Assembly (NCBI GenBank): GCA_017472255.1 | Contig: JAFUQU010000048.1 | Location: 1 to 64,000 of the forward strand | Length of the DNA stretch: 64,000 bases | Origin: Clostridia bacterium | Lineage (GTDB): Bacteria > Bacillota > Clostridia > Oscillospirales > CAG-272 | Reading direction: 5' to 3' | The notes under the pieces: generated by a model | Databases searched by the model: none | The model's input: the letters and a program-made list of their open reading frames with translations, nothing else | What the model was told of the DNA's origin: nothing | Part shown: piece after piece, positions 1-8,673 of the stretch | Layout: every line of letters starts with the position of its first letter | Position numbering within the stretch: the stretch's first letter is position 1 | Translations under genes and position numbers: made by a program

Positions 1-2049
1 AATGTGGTTCGGATTCTGTCCCGAAAGACCAAGAACAATCCTGTTCTGATTGGCGAACCCGGTGTTGGCAAAACCGCCATTGCCGAGGGACTTGCCCAGC
101 GAATTGTGAAAAAGGATGTACCCAAGTCCTTGCAGGATAAGACCATCTTCTCCCTGGATATGGGTGCACTGGTGGCAGGTGCAAAATACCGTGGTGAGTT
201 CGAGGAGCGTTTGAAAGCCGTTCTGAATGAGGTTCGTTCCTCAGAGGGTAAAATCATTCTGTTCATCGATGAGCTGCACACCATCGTCGGCGCGGGCAAA
301 ACCGAAGGCTCCATGGACGCGGGCAACCTTTTGAAGCCCATGCTGGCTCGCGGCGAGCTGCACTGCATCGGCGCGACCACGCTGGACGAGTACCGCAAGT
401 ACATCGAAAAGGATGCCGCGCTGGAGCGCCGCTTCCAGCCTGTGCTGGTGGACGAGCCGACGGTGGAGGATACCATCTCCATCCTGCGTGGTTTGAAGGA
501 GCGGTATGAAATCTTCCACGGCGTGCGCATCCACGATAACGCGCTGGTTGCCGCCGCAACCCTTTCCCACCGCTATATCACCGACCGTTTCCTGCCCGAC
601 AAGGCCATCGATCTGGTTGATGAAGCCTGCGCCATGATCCGCACCGAGATCGATTCCATGCCCTCGGAGCTGGACGATATCCGCCGCCGGATTATGCAGC
701 TGGAGATCGAGGAAATGGCGCTGAAAAAGGAGGACGACCAGCTGAGCCGCGATCGGCTTGCCAAGCTGACCGCCGAACTTGCCGAGGAAAAGGACAAATT
801 CAACGAGATGAAGTCCCGCTGGGAAAACGAAAAGAACAGCGTGGACGCGGTTAAGAACATCAAGGAGCAGATTGAGCAGCTCACCGGCGAGATCGAGCAG
901 GCGCAGCTCCATCTGGAGTACGAGAAGGCGGCTCGCCTGAAATATTCCGATCTGCCCGCGCTCCAGCAGAAGCTGGAGGAAGCCGAGCGGAATGCCGAAT
1001 CCCGCCAGTCCGCCAATACGTTGGTTCACGATACCGTCACCGAGGAAGAAATCGCGTCCATTGTCGCACGCTGGACGGGCATTCCGGTGGCGCGGCTGGT
1101 GGAGGGCGAGCGAGAAAAGCTGCTCCATCTGGACGATGTGATTCACCAGCGGGTCATCGGTCAGGACGAGGCGGTGCGCCTTGTCACCGAGGCCATCCAG
1201 CGCAGCCGGGCGGGCATCGCCGACCCGAACCGCCCCATCGGCAGCTTCCTCTTCCTGGGTCCCACGGGTGTGGGCAAGACCGAGCTTGCCAAGACGCTGG
1301 CCGACTGTCTGTTCGACGACGAGCACAACATGGTGCGTATCGATATGACCGAGTACATGGAGAAATTCAGCGTGTCCCGGCTTATCGGAGCGCCTCCCGG
1401 CTATGTGGGCTACGACGAGGGCGGTCAGCTTACCGAAGCCGTCCGCCGCAAGCCTTACAGCGTGATCCTGTTCGATGAGGTGGAGAAGGCGCATCCCGAC
1501 GTGTTCAACATCCTGCTGCAAATCCTCGACGACGGACGTGTTACCGACAGTCAGGGACGGACGGTGGACTTCAAGAATACGATCATCATCCTCACGTCCA
1601 ATCTGGGCAGCTCCTATCTGCTGGACGGCATTACAGCGGAGGGCGAGATTTCGGAGGATGCCAGAGCGAAGGTCATGGCGGAGCTGCGCGCTTCCTTCCG
1701 ACCGGAGTTCCTGAACCGTCTGGACGAAATCATCATGTTCCGCCCGCTGACCAAGGACAATCTGACCGGCATTATCGACAATCTGGTGGAGAGCCTTGCC
1801 GCCCGTCTTGCCGACCGTTCGCTGTCGCTGGAGGTTACGGATGCTGCCAAGCAGTTCATCATCGATCACGGCTACGACCCGGTGTATGGCGCCCGTCCGC
1901 TGAAGCGGTATCTGCAATCCGCTGCTGAAACGCTGATTGCGAAGGAGATTCTGCGCGGCGATATTCCCGCAGGCTCCACGCTGGTGCTTGACACCGACGG
2001 CGGGAAGCTGACCTGCCATCCGTCGATGCAGGCGGAAATTTTGGATTAA
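1..2049 (+). CDS. clpB: ATP-dependent disaggregase ClpB, 5' end cut by window edge
   Basis: This is the C-terminal ~680 residues of a Hsp100 disaggregase that threads aggregated proteins through a hexamer with DnaK/DnaJ. The first AAA+ domain starts just inside the window, with Walker A GEPGVGKT at residues 17-24 counted from base 4 and Walker [10 protein letters not shown] near 85-93. A long charged coiled-coil middle domain (about 215-335) follows. The second AAA+ domain has GPTGVGKT near 419 and [14 protein letters not shown] near 490, then the C-terminal cap. The long middle domain and the [24 protein letters not shown] region are typical of ClpB rather than ClpC. About 180 N-terminal residues are missing because the gene begins before base 1; the reading frame is open to the edge. 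A terminator follows the stop. Its promoter and any CtsR or HrcA site lie outside the window. Confidence 0.95.
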   Translation, partial: NVVRILSRKTKNNPVLIGEPGVGKTAIAEGLAQRIVKKDVPKSLQDKTIFSLDMGALVAGAKYRGEFEERLKAVLNEVRSSEGKIILFIDELHTIVGAGKTEGSMDAGNLLKPMLARGELHCIGATTLDEYRKYIEKDAALERRFQPVLVDEPTVEDTISILRGLKERYEIFHGVRIHDNALVAAATLSHRYITDRFLPDKAIDLVDEACAMIRTEIDSMPSELDDIRRRIMQLEIEEMALKKEDDQLSRDRLAKLTAELAEEKDKFNEMKSRWENEKNSVDAVKNIKEQIEQLTGEIEQAQLHLEYEKAARLKYSDLPALQQKLEEAERNAESRQSANTLVHDTVTEEEIASIVARWTGIPVARLVEGEREKLLHLDDVIHQRVIGQDEAVRLVTEAIQRSRAGIADPNRPIGSFLFLGPTGVGKTELAKTLADCLFDDEHNMVRIDMTEYMEKFSVSRLIGAPPGYVGYDEGGQLTEAVRRKPYSVILFDEVEKAHPDVFNILLQILDDGRVTDSQGRTVDFKNTIIILTSNLGSSYLLDGITAEGEISEDARAKVMAELRASFRPEFLNRLDEIIMFRPLTKDNLTGIIDNLVESLAARLADRSLSLEVTDAAKQFIIDHGYDPVYGARPLKRYLQSAAETLIAKEILRGDIPAGSTLVLDTDGGKLTCHPSMQAEILD

Positions 2050-2054
2050 CGGCG

Positions 2055-2086
2055 AATCTCCCGGTTCATAGGAACCGGGAGATTTT
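2055..2086 (+). terminator. Intrinsic terminator of clpB
   Basis: A 13-bp perfect stem (AATCTCCCGGTTC and its complement) with an ATAG loop runs into TTTTC six bases after the clpB stop. Confidence 0.85.
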
Positions 2087-2168
2087 CTGTAATATGAAGG
2101 ATTGGAGTATTATTACAAATATTTATACTTTGACAAAAAAACATTATATAACAATTTATGATATCAAA

Positions 2169-2197
2169 TTGACAAAATCATATTCTTATGCTAAAAT
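2169..2197 (+). promoter_or_regulatory. Sigma-A type promoter
   Basis: TTGACA at 2169-2174 and TAAAAT at 2192-2197 with a 17-nt spacer in an AT-rich stretch. It gives a leader of about 60 nt to the secreted protein at 2264. The rest of 2087-2263 holds no gene. Confidence 0.7.
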
Positions 2198-2263
2198 TAA
2201 ATATGTGAAGTGCATAACGCATTCACAAAAATTATTACATTTTTATAAGAAAGGACAATTCCC

Positions 2264-3184
2264 ATGAAAAAACTCGTTTCCCTGTTTCTCATGCTGACAA
2301 TGCTTGTCAGTGCGGCATCCATGGCTGTTTCGGCGGCTGACGCGGAGCTGATCAAGGACATGGCTTCTGCCAAGGACGGCGATTTGCTCTATATCGTTGA
2401 TTTCGGAAGCACCGGCGGCGCCTTCACTCCCGCTCCCAATACGAAGGCCGCTGAAAACTACACCTACACCGTTGGCGACAACGGTCGCTCGATCACCATC
2501 AAGGGTCTGGGCGACAAATCCGGCTCTTACTGGGGCGCTCCCATCAAGGGTCTGGAGGTTGACGAAACCAGCACCGCCACCATCACCTTCAAGGTGAAGA
2601 TGAACGGCACCGCCGGTAAGAACAACTCCATCGGCGTCGGCGGCTGGCTGATCGACGATTATGCCCCCGATGAGTATAAGTTCTACAACAACTATGGCAA
2701 CTACAACTCCCAGTTCCCGGAGGGCGATACCTCTGCGAACCGTGCAGCTTTGTCCATTTCCCGAGAAAAGTACAACGGTGACTACACCACCGGTATTGAC
2801 GCCGCTACGCCCGATGCGGACGGCTTCATCACCTGCAAGCTGGAGTTTGACGCGCCCAACAAGAAGTTCCGCGCCTACAGCCTGGTAGACGGCAAGTGGC
2901 AGCTGGACGAGGAGCAGACCATGGCTGAGGCCAATGACGCCGCAAAGCAGGACTACCTGTGCGTCATGTTCTACTCCTACTATCAGGTTGTTGACGCAAC
3001 CGTGAAGGATATGAAGTTCTTCAAGGGCATTGGTCTGACCGACGCGCAGCTGAACTACGATCCCAACGCCGTTCAGGAAAGCACCGCCCCCTCCACCGGC
3101 GATTCCACCATCCTCTATGTTGGAGTTTGCGCTGCTGCTCTGATCTGCGGCGTCGCTGTGATCACGAAGAAAAAAGTACGCTGA
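2264..3184 (+). CDS. Secreted protein with C-terminal cell-surface anchor
   Basis: A 306-residue protein of unknown function that should be exported and held on the cell surface. It opens with a classical signal peptide (MKK, then a hydrophobic run, cleavage probable near VSAADA at about 23-25). The middle is polar, rich in G, D, N and aromatic residues, and has no catalytic motif I recognise; its look is that of a beta-rich, carbohydrate-binding-like or adhesin domain. The C-terminus has a PSTGDS motif, a hydrophobic membrane segment and the basic tail KKKVR, the arrangement of sortase-type (PxTGD) anchors common in Clostridia. Start chosen by an AAGAAAGGA ribosome binding site. It stands alone between its own promoter and terminator. 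Function cannot be assigned. Confidence 0.8.
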   Translation: MKKLVSLFLMLTMLVSAASMAVSAADAELIKDMASAKDGDLLYIVDFGSTGGAFTPAPNTKAAENYTYTVGDNGRSITIKGLGDKSGSYWGAPIKGLEVDETSTATITFKVKMNGTAGKNNSIGVGGWLIDDYAPDEYKFYNNYGNYNSQFPEGDTSANRAALSISREKYNGDYTTGIDAATPDADGFITCKLEFDAPNKKFRAYSLVDGKWQLDEEQTMAEANDAAKQDYLCVMFYSYYQVVDATVKDMKFFKGIGLTDAQLNYDPNAVQESTAPSTGDSTILYVGVCAAALICGVAVITKKKVR

Positions 3185-3196
3185 AATCGTACATAA

Positions 3197-3234
3197 AGAA
3201 ATCACGCGGAACCGTCCGGTTCCGCGTGATTTCT
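3197..3234 (+). terminator. Intrinsic terminator (likely bidirectional)
   Basis: A perfect ~17-bp stem (AGAAATCACGCGGAACC and complement) lies between the convergent genes ending at 3184 (+) and 3273 (-). Confidence 0.8.
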
Positions 3235-3272
3235 CGTGTGTAAGCTGATCTTACCGCTGCGAATGGGATTGC

Positions 3273-4178
3273 CTATGTTTTGTTCTCCGCAGCAGATGCG
3301 TTCATATGCAGGTGGCGGTATCCGCTGGGCGTGACGCCTGTCAGCTTTTTGAAAATGCTGGCGAAGTAGTTGGTGTCGTCAAAGCCGACCCGGGCGGCGA
3401 TTTCCTTGATGGGGAGGGCGGTGGTGGTCAGCAGTTCCTTTGCGTGGCGGACGCGCACCTCGTTGATGTAGGCGCTGACCGATCTGCCGCTGGTTTTCTT
3501 GAAAATGTGATTGATGTAGGAGACGCTGTAATGGGCGTAGTCGGCGATGATCGGCACGGACAGCGGGGACATATAATTGGCGTTGATGAAGGACACGATG
3601 CCGTTGTAGGAGAAGCTGGTCAGGTGAGGGCGGTATTTTGCTCGGATGTAGACGAAGCCCACCAGATCGGCGGCGGGGGTTAGAAGGCGGCGGAGCAGTT
3701 CCGGGTCGGGCAGGGTGGTTTTCAGCAAGGCGAGGGGGTCTTCCAGCCCGGGAAGCTCCACGCCCGCCTGATTGAGACGGTACTGCGCGATGCGGCGGGT
3801 CTCCTCCCTATCGCGGGTGTAGCCGGTGACGCTGATGAAGCCCACCGCCACGCCCTCCGAAAAGATGGGCAGGATAAATTCCTCCACGCCGAAGCAGCAG
3901 GTTCCGAAGTGGGGTGTTGGATTCCGGGAAAGGCTTCCGACCACCATTCGCTGGCAGCGGATGCACTTATCCCAGAGGGGCTGGCTGGATTTGATCAGTT
4001 TGCAGAAGGGAATGGCGTGGTCGTTGAACTTGCCCAGCTGGACGCGGAAAGGGGAAAAGAAACGGTTGGTGGCATGGAAGGAGATGGACAGGTTGTAGTC
4101 CCGTTCCAGCTGCTCGAAGTTGGCGGCGAGATCGGTGAGTATTTTGCTGATGAAGCTGTAATCGCTTTTGTCGGTCAT
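3273..4178 (-). CDS. AraC-family regulator with PocR-type sensor domain
   Basis: A 301-residue transcription regulator. The N-terminal ~165 residues look like a PocR ligand-sensing domain: a Cys-rich pattern (C59, C72, C75, then CC at 94-95) in the setting PFCKLIK...KCIRCQ...GTCCFGVEEFI, the hallmark of that family, which binds small hydrocarbon derivatives or a metal-linked ligand. The C-terminal ~95 residues are a double helix-turn-helix AraC domain ending GVTPSGYRHLH. Start set at the ATG preceded by GGGGAGA; the upstream in-frame extension of 25 residues has no ribosome binding site and overlaps the promoter. It is monocistronic with its own promoter. Its target is not evident from the neighbours. 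Confidence 0.85.
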   Translation of the reverse strand: MTDKSDYSFISKILTDLAANFEQLERDYNLSISFHATNRFFSPFRVQLGKFNDHAIPFCKLIKSSQPLWDKCIRCQRMVVGSLSRNPTPHFGTCCFGVEEFILPIFSEGVAVGFISVTGYTRDREETRRIAQYRLNQAGVELPGLEDPLALLKTTLPDPELLRRLLTPAADLVGFVYIRAKYRPHLTSFSYNGIVSFINANYMSPLSVPIIADYAHYSVSYINHIFKKTSGRSVSAYINEVRVRHAKELLTTTALPIKEIAARVGFDDTNYFASIFKKLTGVTPSGYRHLHMNASAAENKT

Positions 4179-4224
4179 GGCTGTCTCCCCAAAACACGAA
4201 AATTCTGCAATGAGCACTGCATTT

Positions 4225-4253
4225 ATTATAACATACCGGTGGGCGGATTGCAA
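4225..4253 (-). promoter_or_regulatory. Promoter of the PocR-AraC gene
   Basis: On the minus strand TTGCAA (4253-4248), a 17-nt spacer, then TATAAT (4230-4225), about 45 nt before the chosen start. Confidence 0.75.
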
Positions 4254-4312
4254 GACTGCGGGAGGAAGTTATGCTGAATATTCGTGCGGCTTTGCAGAAA
4301 AATCAAGAATGC

Positions 4313-4358
4313 GAGAAACCCCTCTCCCCCGGCAATGCCGGGGGAGAGGGGTTTTCTC
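4313..4358 (-). terminator. Intrinsic terminator of rnjA
   Basis: A very stable ~20-bp stem (centred on the AAT loop at about 4334) directly abuts the rnjA stop codon at 4359. It also could stop plus-strand transcription, since GTTTT follows on that side. Confidence 0.8.
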
Positions 4359-6032
4359 TTATACGTTCATAACCACGGGAAGAATCATGGGCTTGCGCTT
4401 GGTTTTCTGATAGAGGAACTTGGACAGATCGTCCTTGACCGTTCCTTTCATCTCCGACCAGTCGGTGATGTTGTGGTCGAGACATTTGAGCAGCGCGTCC
4501 TTGGCGATGGACTTCACCTGATCCATCAGCTGCTCGGATTCGCGGACGTACACGAAGCCGCGGGACACAATGTCCGGTCCCGAAATCAGCTCGCGGGTGT
4601 CGATGTCCACCGTGGCAACCACCACAATCAGACCGTCCTGCGCCAGATGACGGCGGTCACGCAGAACGATGTTGCCCACATCGCCCACGCCGTAGCCGTC
4701 CACCAGAATCTTTCCGGCGGGAACCATGCCCGAGAAGCGTGCGCCGTCCTTGTCGATCTCCAGCACCTTGCCGATTTCGGACACGAAGATGTGATTTTCC
4801 TCCATGCCCATTTCCTCGGCCAAACGCTTGTGGGTGATCAGATGGCGGTGTTCGCCGTGAACCGGCATGAAATACTTGGGGTGTACCAGCGCGTGCATCA
4901 GCTTCAGCTCCTCCTGGCAGGCGTGACCGGAAACGTGTACGTCGGCCAGCGCGTCGTACAGGACAGTGACGCCCTTGCGGAACAGCTCGTTGATAATCTT
5001 GCCCACCAGCTTTTCGTTGCCGGGGATGGGATTGGCGCTGATGACCACCAGGTCGTTGGGGCCCAGCACCACCTTGTCGTGGTCGCTGAACGCCATGCGG
5101 TAGAGGGCGGACATGGGCTCGCCCTGGCTGCCGGTGGTGATGATGGTCAGCTGATTGTCGCGGTAGCGCTTAATTTCGCTGATGTCGATGAGCGTGCCGT
5201 CGGGCACCTTCATATACTCCAGTTCGATGGCGGTTTTTACGATGTTGATCATGCTTCGTCCGGTGACGGCGACCTTGCGTCCGTGGGCGGCGGAGGCGTT
5301 GATGATCTGCTGCACACGGTGAACGTTTGACGAGAAAGTGGCGATAATGACGCGCTTATCGGGGAAGCGGGAGAGAATGCCGTCCAGCGAGCGTCCCACC
5401 TTTTTCTCGGAAGGCGTGTAGCCCGGGCGCTCCACGTTGGTGGACTCGCAGCAGAGCAGCTTGACGCCTGCCTTGCCGATTTCGCCGATGCGGGTCAAAT
5501 CCATGACCTTGCCCTCCACGGGGGTCAGGTCGAGCTTGAAGTCGCCCGAGAAGAAGACCGTGCCCACGGGAGTTTTAATGGCGATGGCGCAGGCGTCGGC
5601 GATGGAATGGTTGACGCGGACGAATTCCGCGGAGAAGCAGCCCAGCTTCACCACATCGCCTGCCTTGACGGCGTTGAGCACCGGCTTTTCGCGGAAGGTG
5701 TGCTCGGAGAGCTTGTTGGCCACGATGCCAACGGTAAGGCGGGTGCCGTAAACAGGGGCGTTCACCGTTTTGAGCACGTAGGGCAGTGCGCCGATGTGAT
5801 CCTCATGTCCGTGAGTCAGCACGAAGCCCCGCACCTTGTCGATGTTCTTTTCCAGGTAGGTGACGTCGGGGATAACCAGATCGACGCCCAGCATATCGTC
5901 GTCCGGGAAGCCCAGACCGCAGTCAACGACGATGATATCGTTTTCATATTCGAGGACGGTCATGTTCTTGCCGATCTCGCCGAGACCGCCGAGGGAAATG
6001 ACCTTCAGTTTGGATGTTTTTCCTCTTGCCAA
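4359..6032 (-). CDS. rnjA: Ribonuclease J
   Basis: A 557-residue RNase J, a dual 5'-exonuclease and endonuclease of the metallo-beta-lactamase/beta-CASP fold used for mRNA decay and RNA maturation in Firmicutes. The metal-binding HGHEDH motif is at 74-79, a second metal segment is GTVFFSGDFKLD near 165, and the beta-CASP region holds TGSQGEPMSALYRMA. The C-terminal HGEHRHL is followed by a typical RNase J C-terminal domain. Length matches the family (about 555). The only possible start is TTG at 6032, preceded by AAAGGA at a good distance; an in-frame stop lies directly upstream. The rare start and the long structured leader suggest control of expression. Which RNase J paralogue it is (J1 or J2) is not certain. 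Confidence 0.95.
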   Translation of the reverse strand: MARGKTSKLKVISLGGLGEIGKNMTVLEYENDIIVVDCGLGFPDDDMLGVDLVIPDVTYLEKNIDKVRGFVLTHGHEDHIGALPYVLKTVNAPVYGTRLTVGIVANKLSEHTFREKPVLNAVKAGDVVKLGCFSAEFVRVNHSIADACAIAIKTPVGTVFFSGDFKLDLTPVEGKVMDLTRIGEIGKAGVKLLCCESTNVERPGYTPSEKKVGRSLDGILSRFPDKRVIIATFSSNVHRVQQIINASAAHGRKVAVTGRSMINIVKTAIELEYMKVPDGTLIDISEIKRYRDNQLTIITTGSQGEPMSALYRMAFSDHDKVVLGPNDLVVISANPIPGNEKLVGKIINELFRKGVTVLYDALADVHVSGHACQEELKLMHALVHPKYFMPVHGEHRHLITHKRLAEEMGMEENHIFVSEIGKVLEIDKDGARFSGMVPAGKILVDGYGVGDVGNIVLRDRRHLAQDGLIVVVATVDIDTRELISGPDIVSRGFVYVRESEQLMDQVKSIAKDALLKCLDHNITDWSEMKGTVKDDLSKFLYQKTKRKPMILPVVMNV

Positions 6033-6189
6033 TCAATTCACTATCCTTTCAGGTAAGTATTAAGTATATCATTCAGACTATATGTCAGCTGTGAGCGGCG
6101 CGTGCTGCGAAATGAGCGCGCGAAAAAAAGGCTGTCATGCAGCATACAAAATATGGAAATCAAACGGCTCTGCGGCGAATCGCGGGGGA

Positions 6190-6229
6190 CAAAAAGCCCG
6201 ACAGCGTAAAAGGGCGGTCTACCTGTCGG
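6190..6229 (-). terminator. Terminator-like hairpin in the leader upstream of rnjA
   Basis: On the minus strand CCGACAG (6229-6223) pairs with CTGTCGG (6204-6198) and is followed by GCTTTTTG. It lies about 160 nt before rnjA in the same direction. It could end a small RNA or act as an attenuator. Confidence 0.5.
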
Positions 6230-6230
6230 A

Positions 6231-6326
6231 AAATCCCGGTGCGTCAGCGGCAGAAAGGCGGATCAGACGTTCCTCCGCCATGCGCGCCGATCTGGCAACG
6301 AACAACATATATCATTTACTATTATA
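6231..6326 (-). ncRNA. Possible small RNA or attenuated leader ahead of rnjA
   Basis: On the minus strand a TATAAT (6326-6321) with only a weak -35 (TTATAT) precedes about 85 nt of structured sequence. That stretch includes the hairpin GGCGGA/TCCGCC and ends at the terminator-like stem at 6229-6190. No good reading frame with a ribosome binding site is visible. I do not recognise an RNA family. The rest of 6033-6449 shows no gene. Confidence 0.3.
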
Positions 6327-6449
6327 CCACTACTTTATGACCGATATAAGCGAGGGAATATGAATATATTGTTAATTATAGCGGCGCATCCGGCGGGGGA
6401 CACTATAAACGCCGTATCAACGGACAAAACAAATCAGGGAGGAATTCCT

Positions 6450-6713
6450 ATGGAACCCAAGAAAAGCCCCATCCCCGAAATCCCCGGCAATCAGCCGCTT
6501 CATCCCCGCGCCGACGCCGCCGTCCGCGCATACCGCGCCACCGGCGGTCAGACCGATATGCTGGGAAGCTATACCGGCATCACCCACAACCTGACCGCCG
6601 ACGGTCTGATGCGCGCGGATAGCCCGATGGCGTACAACGGTTCGCCTGCCAACGGCGCGCCGGAGCTTGTGCCGCCGGATGTTGACCCCGTACAGGACGC
6701 GGACGATCTCTGA
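6450..6713 (+). CDS. Small hypothetical protein, Pro/Ala rich
   Basis: An 87-residue protein beginning MEPKKSPIPEIPG, rich in Pro, Ala, Gly and Asp and ending in acidic residues. It has no signal peptide or membrane segment and is probably partly disordered. The start is the ATG at 6450, placed by a clear GGGAGGAA ribosome binding site. An in-frame extension to 6360 lacks a binding site and was not used. Its stop codon directly abuts the stop of the convergent gene at 6714. I do not recognise a family, and function is unknown. Confidence 0.6.
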   Translation: MEPKKSPIPEIPGNQPLHPRADAAVRAYRATGGQTDMLGSYTGITHNLTADGLMRADSPMAYNGSPANGAPELVPPDVDPVQDADDL

Positions 6714-7031
6714 TTAAAGCAGAAAATTCGCCGCCAGCGCGATCAGCCCGGCCAGCAGCCCTACCGCCGCCGCGCCTGAAAAAAAGGCGATAACGCTGCC
6801 TAGTCCGCCCGCTGTTCCCGAGCCGGAACGACGGGCGAACTTTTTTTTGCCGCCGTTCAATTCCAGCGCACGTTCCATGGAGCATGCGTCCAGCATCCGC
6901 CGGGCCTCGCTCATCATATCGTTCTGGGAGCAGGGGGGAAGCTCTTTTTTCAGGATGAAGTACGCCGAATCGAAATACCTGCTGCCGGTATCCGTGACCA
7001 CGATAATTTTCTTCTGACAGCCTTTTACCAT
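6714..7031 (-). CDS. Small hypothetical protein with C-terminal membrane segment
   Basis: A 105-residue protein starting MVKGCQKKIIVVTD, placed by an AGAGGT ribosome binding site. The N-terminal half is soluble and mixed alpha/beta in character. A basic stretch (GGKKKFARRSGSG) precedes one long hydrophobic Gly/Ala-rich segment (about 75-105) that runs to the C-terminus, so it looks like a tail-anchored or single-pass membrane protein. It ends exactly where the convergent plus-strand gene ends. Its divergent neighbour at 7157 is another small gene. No family recognised. Confidence 0.6.
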   Translation of the reverse strand: MVKGCQKKIIVVTDTGSRYFDSAYFILKKELPPCSQNDMMSEARRMLDACSMERALELNGGKKKFARRSGSGTAGGLGSVIAFFSGAAAVGLLAGLIALAANFLL

Positions 7032-7099
7032 AATCTTACCTCTCGTGTGATATTCTTGAAGAAAGTATTGACGGAGCGGCGCCGGTTTATTCATTCGGC

Positions 7100-7128
7100 T
7101 TGACAGGGACGGGCGGTTATGGTATAAT
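7100..7128 (+). promoter_or_regulatory. Perfect consensus sigma-A promoter
   Basis: TTGACA at 7100-7105 and TATAAT at 7123-7128 with a 17-nt spacer, about 30 nt before the start at 7157. Confidence 0.85.
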
Positions 7129-7156
7129 GAAAGCAGAGGAAAGGCAGGGTGAAACG

Positions 7157-7384
7157 ATGAAGCTGTTCCGATCAAAAGCAGAAAAAGAGCTGGACGAGAT
7201 CATCGCCCAGATCGATATCAATTTACAGAACAACTACAAATCCATGGCGCACGACGCACGCCGCAGACTGGGGGAGCGCTGCGAAGCGCTGCACAACGCG
7301 GGGGCGCTGCGGGAAAAGGAGTACATATACTACCGCCGCGCCTATGAGGATTACACCGAGAAGATGAAGGATTACCATCACTGA
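7157..7384 (+). CDS. Small charged helical protein
   Basis: A 75-residue protein beginning MKLFRSKAEKELDEII. It is almost wholly made of charged, heptad-like helical sequence (E, K, R, D with regularly spaced L, I, A and Y), which suggests a helical hairpin or coiled coil. The start follows GGCAGGGTGAAACG and lies downstream of a perfect consensus promoter, so strong expression is expected. Its last seven bases overlap the 3' end of the convergent ImmA-type gene, so the two transcripts would be antisense to each other at their ends. No family assigned. Confidence 0.65.
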   Translation: MKLFRSKAEKELDEIIAQIDINLQNNYKSMAHDARRRLGERCEALHNAGALREKEYIYYRRAYEDYTEKMKDYHH

Positions 7385-7962
7385 TAGAAGGTATGCACAA
7401 AATCATCGAAGCAGCCGATAACCTGCCGCTCCAGTGGACTGGTATAAAAGCGGCAGCGGTTTTCCAGCACCTTCATTCGGCGGGCGCGGTCACGTGCGGC
7501 GGCGAGCGGAATGCCGCAGAGAGCGGCGATTCCGTGGGCGTCGGTGATATGCAGCTCGTGCAGCACGCAGGCGGGGGTCAGCAGGCGAAGGGCGAACATA
7601 TCGGCTTCCCGCTCGATTTTGAGCTTGCTGCCATTCTCGCCGCGGTCGGAATCGAAACGGCAGCCGGCGTATTTGTAAGCGTGACCGAGAAAGATGTGCC
7701 CCAGTTCATGCGCCACGGTAATGCGGGCGTCGGGAACGCTCAGACGCTCGTCGTATATGATCGTCCAGCTGCTCCCATCGTAGATGCTGACGCCCAGCTC
7801 ACCCGGCTTCAGCTCGGACACCGCGTCGTTTTTCAGGACGCGGATGCCCGCCATCCGGGCGATGCCGATGACCTGAACGGGCAGTGCGTTCACATTGAAG
7901 TCGAGCTGGGTGCGCCAGGCAGCGTCCCGGCAGCTGGAATAGATTCCGTAAAACGAATACAT
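7378..7962 (-). CDS. ImmA/IrrE-family zinc metallopeptidase
   Basis: A 194-residue protein with the zinc protease motif HELGH at 85-89 (VAHELGHIFLGH) and a downstream EREADMFALRLL segment that supplies the third ligand. This is the ImmA/IrrE layout (COG2856 type). In mobile elements such as ICEBs1 these proteases cleave the partner XRE repressor to derepress transfer genes. That partner is present: the XRE gene at 7977-8486 lies immediately upstream in the same direction with a 14-nt gap. They form a repressor/anti-repressor pair facing the DUF739 module at 8.7 kb. Substrate cleavage here is inferred from family and context. Confidence 0.88.
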   Translation of the reverse strand: MYSFYGIYSSCRDAAWRTQLDFNVNALPVQVIGIARMAGIRVLKNDAVSELKPGELGVSIYDGSSWTIIYDERLSVPDARITVAHELGHIFLGHAYKYAGCRFDSDRGENGSKLKIEREADMFALRLLTPACVLHELHITDAHGIAALCGIPLAAARDRARRMKVLENRCRFYTSPLERQVIGCFDDFVHTFYQ

Positions 7963-7976
7963 CGGACAGGCGAACG

Positions 7977-8486
7977 TCAGAAATCCTCATCGGTTTCCGG
8001 CGCGTCGCGCAGCGCCTTCAGCCGTTCCTCGGGGAGGCTGACGGACGCGGGAGGAACGCTGCCATCCCCAGAGTGGGCGGCGCGGAACACCTGTGTTTTT
8101 TTATGCCCGAAGCCCTCCGCCAGCAGTGAATCGACGGCGCTTCGCAGAGCGGGACTGGCGCGGTAGGCGGCAATCAGCCGCTGCTCAGCCTCGCTGAGCG
8201 GGAACAGGTCATGCTCATCGACTTCCCTTGGGAGAAGATTCTCCCTTGGGAGGGCGTCCTCCCTTGTAAGTTCGGCGTCCCTGAGGACATCATAGCCCAT
8301 GAGCCAGGCTGGGCTGACATTGAGCGCGCGGGCGATCAGGTAGGTACGGTTTTGGCGGGGTTTGAAGCTGCCGGACAGATATTGGCTCATGGCCGACTTG
8401 GGGATGCCGGTGCGGGCGCACAGCTCACTCTGTGTGATGTTCAGCTCCTCCATGACGGCGACGAGCCGTCGGCGAAATTCTTCCAT
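7977..8486 (-). CDS. XRE-family repressor, partner of the ImmA-like protease
   Basis: A 169-residue DNA-binding protein with an N-terminal Cro/C1-type helix-turn-helix (about 5-62; ITQSELCARTGIPKSAMSQY is the recognition region). A Pro/acidic linker and a C-terminal segment follow. The linker contains a short repeat (LPREN, LPREV) encoded by tandem copies of a TCCCTTGGGAG palindrome at 8222-8265, which may be a slippage-prone spacer. Start at 8486 is supported by AAAGGA. It sits directly upstream of an ImmA-type protease in one operon and reads away from a divergent promoter region at 8578-8673. It may repress its own promoter and the divergent one. Confidence 0.85.
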   Translation of the reverse strand: MEEFRRRLVAVMEELNITQSELCARTGIPKSAMSQYLSGSFKPRQNRTYLIARALNVSPAWLMGYDVLRDAELTREDALPRENLLPREVDEHDLFPLSEAEQRLIAAYRASPALRSAVDSLLAEGFGHKKTQVFRAAHSGDGSVPPASVSLPEERLKALRDAPETDEDF

Positions 8487-8521
8487 AAAATAAGTCCTTT
8501 CTTGAGGGGGACAGTACAGTA

Positions 8522-8533
8522 TATGTTTACATA
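8522..8533. promoter_or_regulatory. Candidate operator in the XRE leader
   Basis: A short palindrome TATGTTTACATA lies between the XRE promoter and start, with a related TGTTTATCTACA downstream near 8560. It could be autoregulatory; binding is inferred only. Confidence 0.35.
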
Positions 8534-8577
8534 ACGGCTACAGTTTATGCAGCTGGTATGTTGTTTATCTACATATT

Positions 8578-8606
8578 ATTATACCCGCAATGCCGCATAA
8601 AATCAA
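8578..8606 (-). promoter_or_regulatory. Promoter of the XRE-ImmA operon
   Basis: On the minus strand TTGATT (8606-8601), 17-nt spacer, TATAAT (8583-8578). It is back-to-back with the plus-strand promoter at 8645. Confidence 0.65.
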
Positions 8607-8644
8607 GTGTTATCGAAAAAACGAATTTTTTTTTGAAAATTGTC

Positions 8645-8673
8645 TTGACAGCGGCATGAAAAGGTGGTATAAT
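8645..8673 (+). promoter_or_regulatory. Perfect consensus promoter of the DUF739 module
   Basis: TTGACA at 8645-8650 and TATAAT at 8668-8673, 17-nt spacer, followed at once by a palindromic operator. Confidence 0.85.

Noticed and set aside
241..2019. 592-codon minus-strand frame opposite clpB
   Set aside because: Shadow of the clpB reading frame; low-complexity residues and no family match.
6082..6363. Small plus-strand frames in the rnjA leader region
   Set aside because: No ribosome binding sites and atypical composition; the region reads better as a minus-strand leader.
8222..8265. Short tandem TCCCTTGGGAG units considered as a CRISPR-like or iteron array
   Set aside because: Only two to three imperfect units, within a coding frame, without spacers.
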